DNA from: Hymenobacter sp. DG25A
GTDB lineage: Bacteria > Bacteroidota > Bacteroidia > Cytophagales > Hymenobacteraceae
Direction: 5' to 3'
Assembly (NCBI RefSeq): GCF_001280305.1
Contig: NZ_CP012623.1
Location: 2,170,001-2,234,000, forward strand
DNA: 64,000 nucleotides
Made by a program: the position numbers and the translations under genes. Shown in pieces: positions 8,271 through 17,448 of the stretch; the stretch's first letter is position 1; each line of letters opens with the position of its first letter. Below the pieces are notes generated by a model that saw nothing but the letters and a program-made list of their open reading frames with translations, had not been told where the DNA came from and ran no database searches.

Positions 8271-9635
8271 TTACATCTCAGCGCTTATTTTTTTCACCGC
8301 CTGGGCGAATTGCCGCCCACGGTCCTCGTAGTTTTTGAACAGGTCGAAGGAGGCGCAGGCCGGGGAGAGCAGCACCACGTCGCCGGGGGCAGCCAGCTCG
8401 GCGGCGCGGCGCACGGCGGTGGCCACGCTTTGCGTTTCCTCCAGGTGCGGCACCACGGGGCCAAAAACGGTTTTCAGCTTTTCGTTGTCCACGCCCAGGC
8501 AAATCAGGGCCTTCACGCGGGACTGGGCCAGGGGTACCAGGGAGGTGTAGTCGTTGCCTTTATCGGTGCCGCCCGCAATCCAGATAATGGGCTGATGGAT
8601 GCCATCCAGCGCATACCAGGCCGCTTCCACGTTGGTGGCTTTGGAGTCGTTGATGAATGTAGCGCCGTTGATTTCGCCTACGGGCTGCAGGCGGTGGTCG
8701 GCGTTGTGGAAGGTGCCCAGCGCCGATTCAATCTGCTCCGGCTCCAGCCCCGCTATGCGGGCGCAGAGCACGGCGGCCAGCATGTTTTGCTTGTTGTGCT
8801 GCCCAATAAGCGGCGAGGCGGCCGTGCTGATTTCCTGGCCACCAGTGTCCAGGCCGGGATTCAGGTTGGTGCACATCCGGTCTTCGGCCGTGTAATACGC
8901 CGCCAGGTGGTAGTCGTGGCGGTGGTGCAGGCTGAAAGGAAGCTGGTTGGTTTCGTAGAAAGCCGCAGCAAACTCCTTCTGAATTACCTCGTCATCGGCA
9001 TTGTAAATGAAATACCCGTCGCTGTCCAGGTTGCGGGCAATGCGCAGCTTGGCCTGGGCGTAGGTTTCCAGGGAGTAGCCGTAGCGGTCCAGGTGGTCGG
9101 GGGTGATGTTGAGCAGCACCGCCACCCAGGGCTGGAAGTCGTGGGTGTCATCGAGTTGAAAAGAGCTCAGCTCCACCACGTAGTACTCGTGCTTATCCTG
9201 TATAACCTGCTCGGCCAGCGAAAAACCCACATTGCCTGCCAGGCCCACCTTCAGCCCGGCTTCTTTCAGCAGGTGATAGGTGAGCAGCGTGGTCGTTGTT
9301 TTGCCGTTGGTGCCCGTAATGCAGATGTACTTGGCCTTGGTATAGCGGCCGGCAAACTCAATTTCCGAGATAATAGGCGTCTTCTTCTCGCGCAGGGCCT
9401 GAATGATGGGCGCTTTCTCCGGAATGCCGGGGCTTTTCACCACTTCATCCGCCGCCAGCACGCGCTCCATGGTGTGCGTGCCTTCCTCATAGGGAATGCC
9501 CGCGGCCATCAGCTTCTGCTTGTAGGGCAGCTGAATCGGGCCCCGGTCGGACACGAATACGGTGTGGCCTTTGGCCTTAGCCAACAGGGCCGCCCCTACT
9601 CCACTCTCCGCCGCTCCGAGAATTACGATGTTCAT
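8271..9635 (-). CDS. murD: UDP-N-acetylmuramoyl-L-alanine--D-glutamate ligase
   Basis: Adds D-Glu to UDP-MurNAc-L-Ala in the cytoplasm. N-terminal Rossmann start MNIVILGAAESGVGAALLA, ATP loop CITGTNGKTTTTLLTYHLL near residue 115, then NITPDHLDRYG near 175 and INDSKATNVEAA near 317, all diagnostic of MurD. Length 454 is normal. It begins 1 bp after the mraY stop, so the pair is tightly linked in one operon. Confidence 0.97.
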   Translation of the reverse strand: MNIVILGAAESGVGAALLAKAKGHTVFVSDRGPIQLPYKQKLMAAGIPYEEGTHTMERVLAADEVVKSPGIPEKAPIIQALREKKTPIISEIEFAGRYTKAKYICITGTNGKTTTTLLTYHLLKEAGLKVGLAGNVGFSLAEQVIQDKHEYYVVELSSFQLDDTHDFQPWVAVLLNITPDHLDRYGYSLETYAQAKLRIARNLDSDGYFIYNADDEVIQKEFAAAFYETNQLPFSLHHRHDYHLAAYYTAEDRMCTNLNPGLDTGGQEISTAASPLIGQHNKQNMLAAVLCARIAGLEPEQIESALGTFHNADHRLQPVGEINGATFINDSKATNVEAAWYALDGIHQPIIWIAGGTDKGNDYTSLVPLAQSRVKALICLGVDNEKLKTVFGPVVPHLEETQSVATAVRRAAELAAPGDVVLLSPACASFDLFKNYEDRGRQFAQAVKKISAEM

Positions 9636-9636
9636 A

Positions 9637-10857
9637 TTAGCGCAGCTTCAGGGTGACAAGGGTGAATACAGCCAGCATAATGCCCACAATCCAGAACCGG
9701 GACACGATTTTGGACTCGTGGTAGCCCAGCTTCTGATAGTGGTGGTGCAGCGGCGACATGCGAAGCAACCGGCGGCCTTCACCGTACTTGCGGCGGGTGT
9801 ATTTGAAGTAGCCCACCTGCACCATTACCGACAGGTTCTCAATCAGGAAAATGCCGCACAGTACCGGAATCAGCAGCTCTTTGCGCACAATGAGGGCCAG
9901 CACCGCAATGATGCCCCCAATGGCCAACGAGCCAGTGTCGCCCATGAAAACCTGGGCCGGATAGCTATTGTACCACAGGAAACCCACGCACGCCCCCACA
10001 AAGGCCGTACAGAAAATTACCAGCTCCCCGGAGTTGGGGATGTACATAATGTCGAGATAATCAGCCAGAACCGAGTTACCACTCACGAAGGCGAAAATGG
10101 CCAGCGTAATGCCAATGATGGCGGAAGTGCCGGCCGCCAGCCCATCGAGGCCATCGGTGATATTCGCGCCGTTGGATACGGCCGTGATAATCAGAATCAC
10201 GATGGGAATGTAGAGGATGCTGTACAGGCCGTTGAAGTACGGGCCGGCGTAGCTGAACAGGTTGCCGTAGTTCAGTTCGTTGTTTTTGGCGAAGGGAATG
10301 GTGGTAATCATCAGCTTCACATCCTGATACACGGTGCTGGCATCTACCGCCGACAGCTCGCCGTTGGGCAGCAGGTACTGGCGCACGGTTACGTCCTTGC
10401 TGAAAAACAGAACCCAGCCTACCGTGAGGCCCAAACCAATCTGACCCAGCACCTTAAAGCGCCCGGCCAGGCCTTCTTTATCCTTCTTTACTACTTTGAT
10501 GTAGTCATCCACAAAACCAATCAGGCCCAGCCACACGGTACTCAGCAGCATCAGCACGATGTACACGTTATCGAGCTTGGCGAACAGCAGCACCGGCACC
10601 AGTATGGCCAACAGAATAATGAGCCCACCCATGGTTGGGGTGCCTTTCTTCTCCATCTGGCCCGTCAGGCCCAGGTCGCGGATGCTCTCCCCGATCTGCT
10701 TGCGCTGGAGGATGCGGATGAGCGGCTTGCCAAAAAACTGCGCGATAATGAGCGAAGTAACCACCGCCATGGCCGCCCGAAACGAAATAAACTGGAAAAC
10801 ACCCGCGCCCGGCAGGTGGTAAGTCTTATAGAGATACGTAAAAAGGTAATAGAGCAT
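9637..10857 (-). CDS. mraY: Phospho-MurNAc-pentapeptide transferase MraY
   Basis: Integral membrane enzyme that joins phospho-MurNAc-pentapeptide to undecaprenyl phosphate, forming lipid I. About ten membrane helices are visible. Conserved acidic motifs are [17 protein letters not shown] near residue 120 and [15 protein letters not shown] near 230; the late motif [12 protein letters not shown] carries the family's histidines. Length 406 is larger than in E. coli (360) because of an insert near 150-210 ([15 protein letters not shown]), a pattern I associate with Bacteroidota MraY. A 140-bp gap with no visible feature separates it from murE upstream. Confidence 0.97.
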   Translation of the reverse strand: MLYYLFTYLYKTYHLPGAGVFQFISFRAAMAVVTSLIIAQFFGKPLIRILQRKQIGESIRDLGLTGQMEKKGTPTMGGLIILLAILVPVLLFAKLDNVYIVLMLLSTVWLGLIGFVDDYIKVVKKDKEGLAGRFKVLGQIGLGLTVGWVLFFSKDVTVRQYLLPNGELSAVDASTVYQDVKLMITTIPFAKNNELNYGNLFSYAGPYFNGLYSILYIPIVILIITAVSNGANITDGLDGLAAGTSAIIGITLAIFAFVSGNSVLADYLDIMYIPNSGELVIFCTAFVGACVGFLWYNSYPAQVFMGDTGSLAIGGIIAVLALIVRKELLIPVLCGIFLIENLSVMVQVGYFKYTRRKYGEGRRLLRMSPLHHHYQKLGYHESKIVSRFWIVGIMLAVFTLVTLKLR

Positions 10858-10997
10858 GGGCGCAGGGTTCAGCTGATAACAGAGAGGTAGTTTCCTTACT
10901 GCAAATATTCCGCTTTTTGGGTTGGGGTCAAAGGTTGTGTTTTAGCAGATTTTGAAGTACTACTGGTTCATAGTCGGCGCTATTAGCTGGGTTATTT

Positions 10998-12479
10998 TCA
11001 TTTTCCCAATAGCGTAAACATTTCCTGTAGTGTCTGTTTGTCGTCGAAGGCGGAGCGTACGCCTTTGATTTCCTGATAAGTTTCGTGGCCTTTACCGGCT
11101 ACCAGCACAATGTCGCCGGGGCCGGCCAGGGCGCAGGCGGTTTTAATAGCCTCGCGCCGGTCGGCAATGGTGAGTACTTTGCCCAGGTCCTGGGGCTGAA
11201 CACCGGCCTGCATCTGAGCCAGAATATCATTGGGGTCTTCGAAGCGGGGGTTGTCCGAAGTCAGAATTACTCTATCGGAGCCCTTGCAGGCCAGGTCGGC
11301 CATGATGGGGCGCTTGGCCCCGTCGCGGTTGCCGCCGCAGCCCACCACGGTAATCACCTGCTGCTGGGGCTGGCGGATATCGGCAATGGTATCGAGCACA
11401 TTTTCCAGCGCATCGGGCGTGTGGGCGTAGTCTACAATGCCCGTTACGCGGGTTTTCGCTGAAACCACCGGCTCAAAACGCCCGGGCGCGGAGGTCAGCC
11501 CCGATAGTACGGTGAGCACCTCGGCGGCATCTTCGCCCAGCAGCACCGCCGCGCCATAAATGGCCAGGATGTTATAAGCGTTGAACACCCCAATGAGGCG
11601 GAACTGCACTTCGTGGCCGTCTACCTCCAGGTGCAGGCCATGCACGGCATTTTCAATCAGCCGGGCCCGGAACGTGGCCGGACCGCGCAGCGAGTAAGTT
11701 TCGCGGCGGGCAGCAGTGTTCTGCAGCATCACCATGCCGCGCTTGTCGTCGGCGTTGATCAGGGCAAACGCCGTTTTCGGCAGCGCATCGAAAAAGCCTT
11801 TTTTGGCTTTCAGATACTCATCAAATGTGCAGTGGTAGTCGAGGTGGTCGTGGGTGAGGTTGGTAAACACACCGCCCGCGAAGTGCAGGCCCGTGACGCG
11901 GTGCTGCACTACGGCGTGGGAGCTTACCTCCATAAACACGTGGGAGCAGCCGGCCTGCACCATGCGCGCCAGCAGCTCGTTCAGCCGGATGGCATCGGGC
12001 GTGGTGTGCGTGGCCGGAATTACCTCCTCGTCAATCTGATTCTGCACCGTGCTCAGCAGGCCCACGTGGTAGCCCAGCTCCCGGAACAGCTTGTGCAGCA
12101 CGGTAGCGCAGGTGGTTTTGCCGTTGGTGCCCGTAATGCCCACCAGCTTAAGCTTGCGCGAAGGCTGCCCGTAGAAAGCGGCGGCCACAACAGCCATGGC
12201 GGCCGCGCTGTCCGGCACCTGCACGTAGGTGGTGGCGGGGTTCAGCTCGGCGGGCAGGTCTTCGCAGAAAATAACGCTTACCCCCTGCTCCACGGCCTTC
12301 GGAATAAACTGGTGGCCATCGGTGGCGGCACCGCGCAGGGCGAAGAAAGCCAGCCCGGGCGCGGCCTGCCGTGAGTCCAGCGTGAGGCCGCGCACTGCCA
12401 CCTCGGCCGGGCCGTGCTGAGCCACAACCTTCAGGCCGGTCAGCAGAAACGAAAGGGGGTGCGAGAGAGAAGATTCCAT
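10998..12479 (-). CDS. murE: MurE ligase (UDP-MurNAc-tripeptide synthetase)
   Basis: Adds the third residue of the stem peptide, most likely meso-diaminopimelate. N-terminal VRGLTLDSRQAAPGLAFFAL is the family start; ATP loop GITGTNGKTTCATVLHKL near residue 117; substrate region HTTPDAIRLNELL near 160. The C-terminal SDNPRFEDP fits the DNPR motif that reads meso-DAP, which makes lysine use unlikely. KGHETYQ near the end is also conserved. Length 493 is normal. It follows ftsI by 44 bp. Confidence 0.96.
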   Translation of the reverse strand: MESSLSHPLSFLLTGLKVVAQHGPAEVAVRGLTLDSRQAAPGLAFFALRGAATDGHQFIPKAVEQGVSVIFCEDLPAELNPATTYVQVPDSAAAMAVVAAAFYGQPSRKLKLVGITGTNGKTTCATVLHKLFRELGYHVGLLSTVQNQIDEEVIPATHTTPDAIRLNELLARMVQAGCSHVFMEVSSHAVVQHRVTGLHFAGGVFTNLTHDHLDYHCTFDEYLKAKKGFFDALPKTAFALINADDKRGMVMLQNTAARRETYSLRGPATFRARLIENAVHGLHLEVDGHEVQFRLIGVFNAYNILAIYGAAVLLGEDAAEVLTVLSGLTSAPGRFEPVVSAKTRVTGIVDYAHTPDALENVLDTIADIRQPQQQVITVVGCGGNRDGAKRPIMADLACKGSDRVILTSDNPRFEDPNDILAQMQAGVQPQDLGKVLTIADRREAIKTACALAGPGDIVLVAGKGHETYQEIKGVRSAFDDKQTLQEMFTLLGK

Positions 12480-12523
12480 GCAGAGAAGAACCCCGGCCGG
12501 GCAGGTAGCCCGGTGCCGGAGCG

Positions 12524-14848
12524 TTATACTTTAGCTTTCGATTTAGATTTGATTTCCGGAGCGTCGGCGTCTTCCTGGGTTAGCTGCTGCTTGAGCCGGC
12601 GCTGCTTTTCCAGCAGGGCGGCCCGGGTTTTAGCGGGGTCCGGGTCAGCGGGGGTCAGCAGCTTGTTTTCGGCCAGCTTGGTAGCCTCAGGAGCCGGCAG
12701 CGGAGCCGGAGCCGCCGCTTTCTGGCCAATAGGCTGCAGCTCCAACATTACCGTAGCGCCCCGCTGCAAGGGCGTGCCAGCGGCTATCGACTGCGCCTTT
12801 ACCCGACCAGTGCCGTTCAGGCGCACGCGCAAACCGCGGTTTTCCAGCAGGAACAAGGCATCGCGCAGCGTCATACCTACTACGTTTGGCACCCGACCGC
12901 GCTTGATAGGATTCACCTGCAAAGCCACTGTTTTGGTGTTGCTGTCCGTCTGCCCGGTATGCACCCAGTCGTCGCCGTCGGCCTGACTTTCACTTTTCAG
13001 ACCAATACGCTCACACACCAGCTGCAGCTCTTCCTGCATGCCGCCGCCCACAAAAGGAATACGCATCTTGTTAACGGGGGCGCGGGCCAGCAGCGGCCGT
13101 TGGCTGGCCGCGTCGCGGGCCATGGCTTTGTCGGCCAGCTCCCGGAACACGGGGGCCGCCACATCGGCGCCGTAAATACGGCCGTTCTTGGGCGAATCGA
13201 CTACGACAATGCAGCTGTACTTGGGATTATCGGCGGGGAAGTAGCCGCAGAAGCTGGTGGAATACACTTTGGTGTAGGCGCCGTTCTTGAATTTCCAGGC
13301 GGTGCCGGTTTTGCCGGCCATGGTGAAGTCGGCGGAGCGGATGCCGCGGGCGGTGCCTTCCGTTACCACGCCTTCCATCATGGCGCGCACTTTGGCCAGC
13401 GTTTCTTCCGAGCAGATTTTCTGATTCAGTACCCGGGGTTCAAAGTGCTCCAGCACCTTATCGGCCTGCTTTATTTCCCGCACAATAATGGGCTGCACCT
13501 TCACGCCGTTGTTGGCCACGGCGTTGTAGAAGGCCAGAGTTTGCAGCGGCGCCAGCTTCAGCTCGTAGCCAATGCTCATGGTAGTGAGCGAGGTGCGGCT
13601 CCAGCTGCGGTCGGTGGGGTCCTTCACGTAGGGACGGGCCTCGCCGGCCATCTGGAAGCCCAGCGGCTTATCCAACCCAAACTTCTTCAGGTAGTCGGTG
13701 TACTTATCAGGGCTTTTGCTGAACTGGTGGTCGATGAGCTTGGCCACGCCGATGTTGGAGGACTTTTCGAACACCTGCTTCACGGTAATCTTGCCGTAGC
13801 CGTGCGAGTCCGTTTTCACGGCGCCGCCCACGTACACGCGGCCGTTGCCGGTGTCCACCATGTCGTCCAGAGTAATGTCGGGGTTTTCCTCAAACAGGGC
13901 CATCATAGAGGCCAGCTTGAAGGTCGAGCCCGGCTCGGTCCGGCCCTGGTCGGCAATGGCGTAGTTGTAGTCTTCCTTGTAGATGCCATCGGCCACCTTG
14001 CCCAGGTTGGCCACGGCCTTTATTTCGCCGGTTTTCACCTCCATCAGAATCACGCAGCCATACTGGGCGTTGTTATCCACGAGGGACTTGTAGAGGGCAT
14101 TTTCGGCTACGTCCTGCAGGTTGATGTCCAGGGTCGTTTTCACGTCGTAACCGGGTACGGGCTTCACCTCGGTGCCGTCGTAAATAGGCTTGTTGCCGCC
14201 GGGCAGGCGCTCAAACAGCGCTTCGCCGTCTTTGCCGGCCAGATGCTTGTTGAAGGTGTACTCCAGACCCGCGCCGTTTTTGTCTTCGTTGATGAAGCCA
14301 ATGGTGCGCTGGGCCAGCCCGCCGAAGGGCCGGAAGCGCTTGTCTACTTTCTCAAAAATAGCCCCGCCCTTGTTCTTGCCGGCCCGGAAGATGGGCCATT
14401 GCGTGAGCAGCTTTTTCTCCTGAAAGTTGATCTGGCGGGAGTTGAGGCGCAGGTAGCGCACGGCCGGGTCTTTGGCGCGCTTGGCATTCACCAGCTTGCG
14501 GCGGTACTCCTGCGGGCTGCGGTCTTTGAAAAACTGCGAGAGCAGCAGCGCCAGGGAATCTACCCCACCCCGGAAAGTCTGCTCATTTACCACGGAAGGG
14601 TCCCAGGCCACCCGGTAGAAGGGCAGCGAGGTGGCCATGATGCTCTCATTATCGGAGTAAATGTTGCCGCGGGTAGCAAACACCGGCTGGTACACAATGC
14701 GGCGCTCCTGCTCCAGGGCACGCCACTTCTCTCCTTCGTTAAACTGAATGCGCGCCACCTTCCACACCACGGCCGCCGAAAACAGGCAGACGCCCAAAAA
14801 CGCCAGCCGAACGCGGGTAACAATGGACTTTTTAACGTTTCCTTTCAT
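12524..14848 (-). CDS. ftsI: Division transpeptidase FtsI (class B PBP with PASTA)
   Basis: Septal peptidoglycan transpeptidase. The 774-residue product has a short basic start, one membrane helix (RLAFLGVCLFSAAVVWKVARI, split here at about 13-32), a dimerisation domain, and a transpeptidase domain with all three active-site motifs: STFK (in EPGSTFKLASM), SSN (in EKSSNIGVAKL) and KTGT (in AGKTGTAWKF). One PASTA domain follows (VPNVVGMTLRDALFLLENRG, around 650-700), then a Pro/Ala linker and a Lys-rich tail ending KSKSKAKV. A single PASTA is usual for this enzyme in Bacteroidota, while the charged tail is less common. The start overlaps the ftsL-like gene by 17 bp. Confidence 0.95.
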   Translation of the reverse strand: MKGNVKKSIVTRVRLAFLGVCLFSAAVVWKVARIQFNEGEKWRALEQERRIVYQPVFATRGNIYSDNESIMATSLPFYRVAWDPSVVNEQTFRGGVDSLALLLSQFFKDRSPQEYRRKLVNAKRAKDPAVRYLRLNSRQINFQEKKLLTQWPIFRAGKNKGGAIFEKVDKRFRPFGGLAQRTIGFINEDKNGAGLEYTFNKHLAGKDGEALFERLPGGNKPIYDGTEVKPVPGYDVKTTLDINLQDVAENALYKSLVDNNAQYGCVILMEVKTGEIKAVANLGKVADGIYKEDYNYAIADQGRTEPGSTFKLASMMALFEENPDITLDDMVDTGNGRVYVGGAVKTDSHGYGKITVKQVFEKSSNIGVAKLIDHQFSKSPDKYTDYLKKFGLDKPLGFQMAGEARPYVKDPTDRSWSRTSLTTMSIGYELKLAPLQTLAFYNAVANNGVKVQPIIVREIKQADKVLEHFEPRVLNQKICSEETLAKVRAMMEGVVTEGTARGIRSADFTMAGKTGTAWKFKNGAYTKVYSTSFCGYFPADNPKYSCIVVVDSPKNGRIYGADVAAPVFRELADKAMARDAASQRPLLARAPVNKMRIPFVGGGMQEELQLVCERIGLKSESQADGDDWVHTGQTDSNTKTVALQVNPIKRGRVPNVVGMTLRDALFLLENRGLRVRLNGTGRVKAQSIAAGTPLQRGATVMLELQPIGQKAAAPAPLPAPEATKLAENKLLTPADPDPAKTRAALLEKQRRLKQQLTQEDADAPEIKSKSKAKV

Positions 14849-15563
14849 TGCGGCGGGTTGCTGAACGATTGGAAGAAGGCTTGGTGGCGGTTTCTGCTTC
14901 GGATTGGTGTAAGGCGGCTTCGGTGGCTTCCGTGGTGGGTACGCCCACCGGCACGGGCGGCGCGCCTACATCCACGGGCTCATCTTCGGCGGCGGGCGGG
15001 TTGGCGCGGGCGGCGGAGTCAGCCACGGCCTGGGCCGCTACGGAATCTGCCGTGAGCAAGGGCTTGGTGTCCAGTTCGGCGGCATCCAGGCGGCCGGCGG
15101 GCACGGTAATGCGGAACGGCGGCGAGGAGCTTTCCACCAGGCCGTAGGCAGCCACTTTGCGGGCCACCTCGCTCTGCTTGCTGGCCTCCATGTAGTCGGA
15201 TTTCAGGGTGGTATAGTCGGCGCGCAGGTCCTCGGTTTCCAGCTTCAGTTTCTGAATGCTGCGGTTCATGCGCAGGCCATAGTGCGTGTTGCCGATATAA
15301 ACCAGCGTGAGGAACATGATAAACAGCAGGTGCGGCAAAAAGCGCACGGGCAGCCCTTCCCGGAACAGCCCATCCATACTGGCCAGCCGGTCCAGGAGGG
15401 AAAACACACTCCAGGTGCTGCGCTGCCGCGTGGGGCGCGGGCGCTCCGGCTTTTCACGGGCCGGTTCACGCGGCGGCTCCGGCGCGGGGGCAGGCGGCGC
15501 TACCTCCCGGGGCACATTGGCCCGGGGCTGCGAGGAAAGCGGACGAAGCGTATTAATGGCCAT
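14832..15563 (-). CDS. ftsL: FtsL-like divisome protein
   Basis: Located between rsmH and ftsI, the normal place of ftsL. The 243-residue product has a Pro/Arg-rich cytoplasmic part of about 75 residues, one membrane helix (FLPHLLFIMFLTLVYIGNTH, about 76-95) and then a heptad-like coiled coil (IQKLKLETEDLRADYTTLKSDYMEASKQ). A further 110 residues of Ala/Pro/Thr-rich tail follow. This is about twice the length of classical FtsL (about 120). The membrane and coiled-coil part is a good match for the family; the long N- and C-terminal tails are of unknown purpose. It overlaps ftsI by 17 bp. Confidence 0.82.
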   Translation of the reverse strand: MAINTLRPLSSQPRANVPREVAPPAPAPEPPREPAREKPERPRPTRQRSTWSVFSLLDRLASMDGLFREGLPVRFLPHLLFIMFLTLVYIGNTHYGLRMNRSIQKLKLETEDLRADYTTLKSDYMEASKQSEVARKVAAYGLVESSSPPFRITVPAGRLDAAELDTKPLLTADSVAAQAVADSAARANPPAAEDEPVDVGAPPVPVGVPTTEATEAALHQSEAETATKPSSNRSATRRNERKR

Positions 15564-15581
15564 GCGTAGAGTACTTCTGAA

Positions 15582-16535
15582 TCAGGAAATTGAGAAGTCA
15601 GAATTAAAAGTGTTGCGAACGGCAATGCGCAGCTTGGCCGAGCGGGCGCGGCTGTTGGCGGCCACTTCCTCGGCAGAAGCTTCTACCGGCTTGCGCGTGA
15701 GCACATCAAAAGGCACATGCGTGTGGCCAAACAGGTCTTTATCGGCTTCGCCAAAAAACTTGCCCTTGGCCATGAAGTTCTTCACCAGCCGGTCTTCCAG
15801 AGAGTGGTAGGACATCACCACCAGCCGGCCACCGGGGCGCAGCACCTGGGCCGTTTGCTCCAGCATTTCCTGCAGGGCCGTCATTTCATCGTTTACTTCG
15901 ATGCGCAGGGCCTGAAATACCTGAGCCAGGTACTTATTCTCCTTACCGCGGGGCATGCAGCTGGCAATGGCTTTTTTTAGCTCCCCAATGCTCTGGATGG
16001 AGTGGCCGCGGCGGGCAGTGGCCAGCGTGCGGGCCAGGGTGCGGGCGTTGGTCACCTCGCCGTACATCCCGAAAATGCGGTGCAGGGCGGCTTCCTCATA
16101 GTCATTCACCACGTCGGCGGCGCTGGGGCCGTCTTCGGAGTTCATGCGCATGTCCAGGGGGCCATCAAAGCGGGTGCTGAAGCCGCGCTCCGGGGTATCA
16201 AACTGGTGGGAGGATACGCCCAGGTCGGCCAGGAGGCCATCGACGGGCAGGGCGTTGCGCTGGGCCAGCTCCTGGTAAAGGTTGCGGAAATTGCTGCGAA
16301 TAAAGGTGAACTGCGGGCGGGCCAGCTGGGCAGCTTCGCGCTCGGCATCGGCATCCTGGTCAAAGCTGTACAGGTGGCCGGTGGTGAGGCGCTCCAGCAT
16401 GCGGGCCGAGTGGCCGCCGCCGCCAAACGTCACGTCTACGTACCGGCCGTCGGGCTGCATATCCAGCCCGGCCAGGCATTCGGCCAGCATTACGGGGCGG
16501 TGGTAGGCGGTATCGTTCTGGTATTCGGTGCTCAT
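15582..16535 (-). CDS. rsmH: 16S rRNA (cytosine1402-N4)-methyltransferase RsmH
   Basis: SAM-dependent methyltransferase acting on C1402 of 16S rRNA (old name MraW). I use ATG 16535 (MSTEYQNDTAYHRPVMLAEC), whose ATGA overlaps the mraZ stop by 4 nt; a longer frame to 16655 would run inside mraZ. Motifs: YHRPVMLAECLAGL, YVDVTFGGGGHSARML (SAM loop), DGLLADLGVSSHQFD, and late LVVMSYHSLEDRLVKNF, all diagnostic. The product is 317 residues, a normal length. The gene is second in the dcw operon. Confidence 0.96.
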   Translation of the reverse strand: MSTEYQNDTAYHRPVMLAECLAGLDMQPDGRYVDVTFGGGGHSARMLERLTTGHLYSFDQDADAEREAAQLARPQFTFIRSNFRNLYQELAQRNALPVDGLLADLGVSSHQFDTPERGFSTRFDGPLDMRMNSEDGPSAADVVNDYEEAALHRIFGMYGEVTNARTLARTLATARRGHSIQSIGELKKAIASCMPRGKENKYLAQVFQALRIEVNDEMTALQEMLEQTAQVLRPGGRLVVMSYHSLEDRLVKNFMAKGKFFGEADKDLFGHTHVPFDVLTRKPVEASAEEVAANSRARSAKLRIAVRNTFNSDFSIS

Positions 16536-17005
16536 GCGGCCAAGGGGCCGACGGGGCCGTTTTCGGTGGTCAGGAATTTCTGCGCCAGCTTGGAGAAGCT
16601 CTGCTGGTCTTTGATGAGGTATTCTTCGTAGCGCTCCGGCTCCCAGATTTCGCAACGATTGCCCAGGCCCACAATAATGGCTTCCTTCTCGATGCCGGAG
16701 TAGCGCAGCATAGTGCGGGGCAGCATGAAGCGGCCAATGTTATCCAGCTCCACATCCGTCATGCCCCGGAAAAAGTTGCGCTGAAACTGACGGTACTCTT
16801 CATTGAACTCGTCCAGCGCCATCACCTTATCGTGAATCACGCGCCATGACTCCCGCGGGTAGAGCACCAGGCAGGGCTCAAAGCCGCGCACCAATACCAG
16901 CTGGTTGCCGGAGGCTTCCGGCAGGTTCCCCTTCACCTTGGCGGGCAGCACCAGGCGCCCTTTCGGGTCCAGCTTGCACTCGTATTCGCCAGAGAGAAGG
17001 TTCAT
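16532..17005 (-). CDS. mraZ: Transcriptional regulator MraZ
   Basis: Ring-forming AbrB-fold DNA-binding protein that regulates its own dcw operon. Start ATG 17005 gives MNLLSGEYECKLDPKGRLVL, the conserved first repeat; the frame continues upstream to 17071 but that part holds the promoter. Two MraZ repeats are present: DPKGRLVLPAKVK near residue 14 and DNIGRFMLPRTML near residue 86. Length 157 is normal. First gene of the dcw operon, 4-nt overlap with rsmH. MraZ boxes lie 60-85 bp upstream, so autoregulation is expected. Confidence 0.96.
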   Translation of the reverse strand: MNLLSGEYECKLDPKGRLVLPAKVKGNLPEASGNQLVLVRGFEPCLVLYPRESWRVIHDKVMALDEFNEEYRQFQRNFFRGMTDVELDNIGRFMLPRTMLRYSGIEKEAIIVGLGNRCEIWEPERYEEYLIKDQQSFSKLAQKFLTTENGPVGPLAA

Positions 17006-17037
17006 GAATTGGGCAGGGCGCGTTTCAGGTATGTTAG

Positions 17038-17067
17038 CAAAAGTACACATTGCCCGGCAAAACACAA
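17038..17067 (-). promoter_or_regulatory. Promoter of the mraZ (dcw) operon
   Basis: On the minus strand TACTTTTG (17045-17038) matches the Bacteroidota -7 consensus TAnnTTTG exactly. TTG (17067-17065) lies 19 bp upstream, matching the -33 element. Start of transcription would be near 17032, about 27 nt before the mraZ ATG. The -33 TTG is inside the third MraZ box. Confidence 0.75.
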
Positions 17068-17090
17068 CCACGATTTACCATTTTCTACCA
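17066..17090 (-). promoter_or_regulatory. Three MraZ-binding boxes (TGGT every 10 bp)
   Basis: TGGT occurs at 17090-17087, 17080-17077 and 17070-17067 on the minus strand, spaced exactly 10 bp (one helical turn). Known MraZ operators are short direct repeats (TGGGN in E. coli) at the same spacing. The last box overlaps the -33 element, so binding should block or modulate RNA polymerase. Confidence 0.75.
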
Positions 17091-17435
17091 CAATCCAAAA
17101 ACCGCATTTCCAGCCAATAGAAAGGGTTTTTTGAATATTCAAATGAATCTCATCCCCCTTGTTGGGAGGAAGTGGGAAGCGGTTTGACAGAATGTCAGGC
17201 TCGGAAAACCGGAACTCCCTTTTCGGAATTTGCGCTGTTCAGGCTCTTCGCGCTGCTGGGTTTCAACCATCATAACCAACACCCCAACCCCTTTTCCTCT
17301 CTTCAAACCTTCTCCCCTACAGGCCGGCAAATATCCGTGTTTTTTGTGGGACGCGGGCAATGGCCAGCGCCTTTTCGTGCCCGGATTCTGCACACTCCGG
17401 TGGTTGGCTTGCACGCAACCCTCCGCCTGGTTCTG

Positions 17436-17443
17436 TATCTTTG
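17436..17443 (+). promoter_or_regulatory. -7 element abutting the HYC_CC_PP gene start
   Basis: TATCTTTG is an exact TAnnTTTG match. It ends 5 nt before the chosen GTG start, so transcription would begin at or next to the start codon (a leaderless or nearly leaderless mRNA). No TTG is seen 19-21 bp upstream; the nearest is 24 bp away (17409-17411). The stretch 17091-17435 otherwise holds no convincing gene. Confidence 0.5.
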
Positions 17444-17448
17444 CCCCT

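Noticed and set aside
8100..9656. 518-codon open frame on the plus strand
   Set aside because: Antisense to murD and ftsW, low-information composition.
12959..15055. Long open frame of 698 codons on the plus strand
   Set aside because: Fully antisense to ftsI and ftsL-like genes, rich in His/Gly/Val typical of GC-rich antisense frames, no family.
17139..17414. 91-codon minus-strand frame upstream of mraZ
   Set aside because: No family features, overlaps a promoter region and reads as noise.
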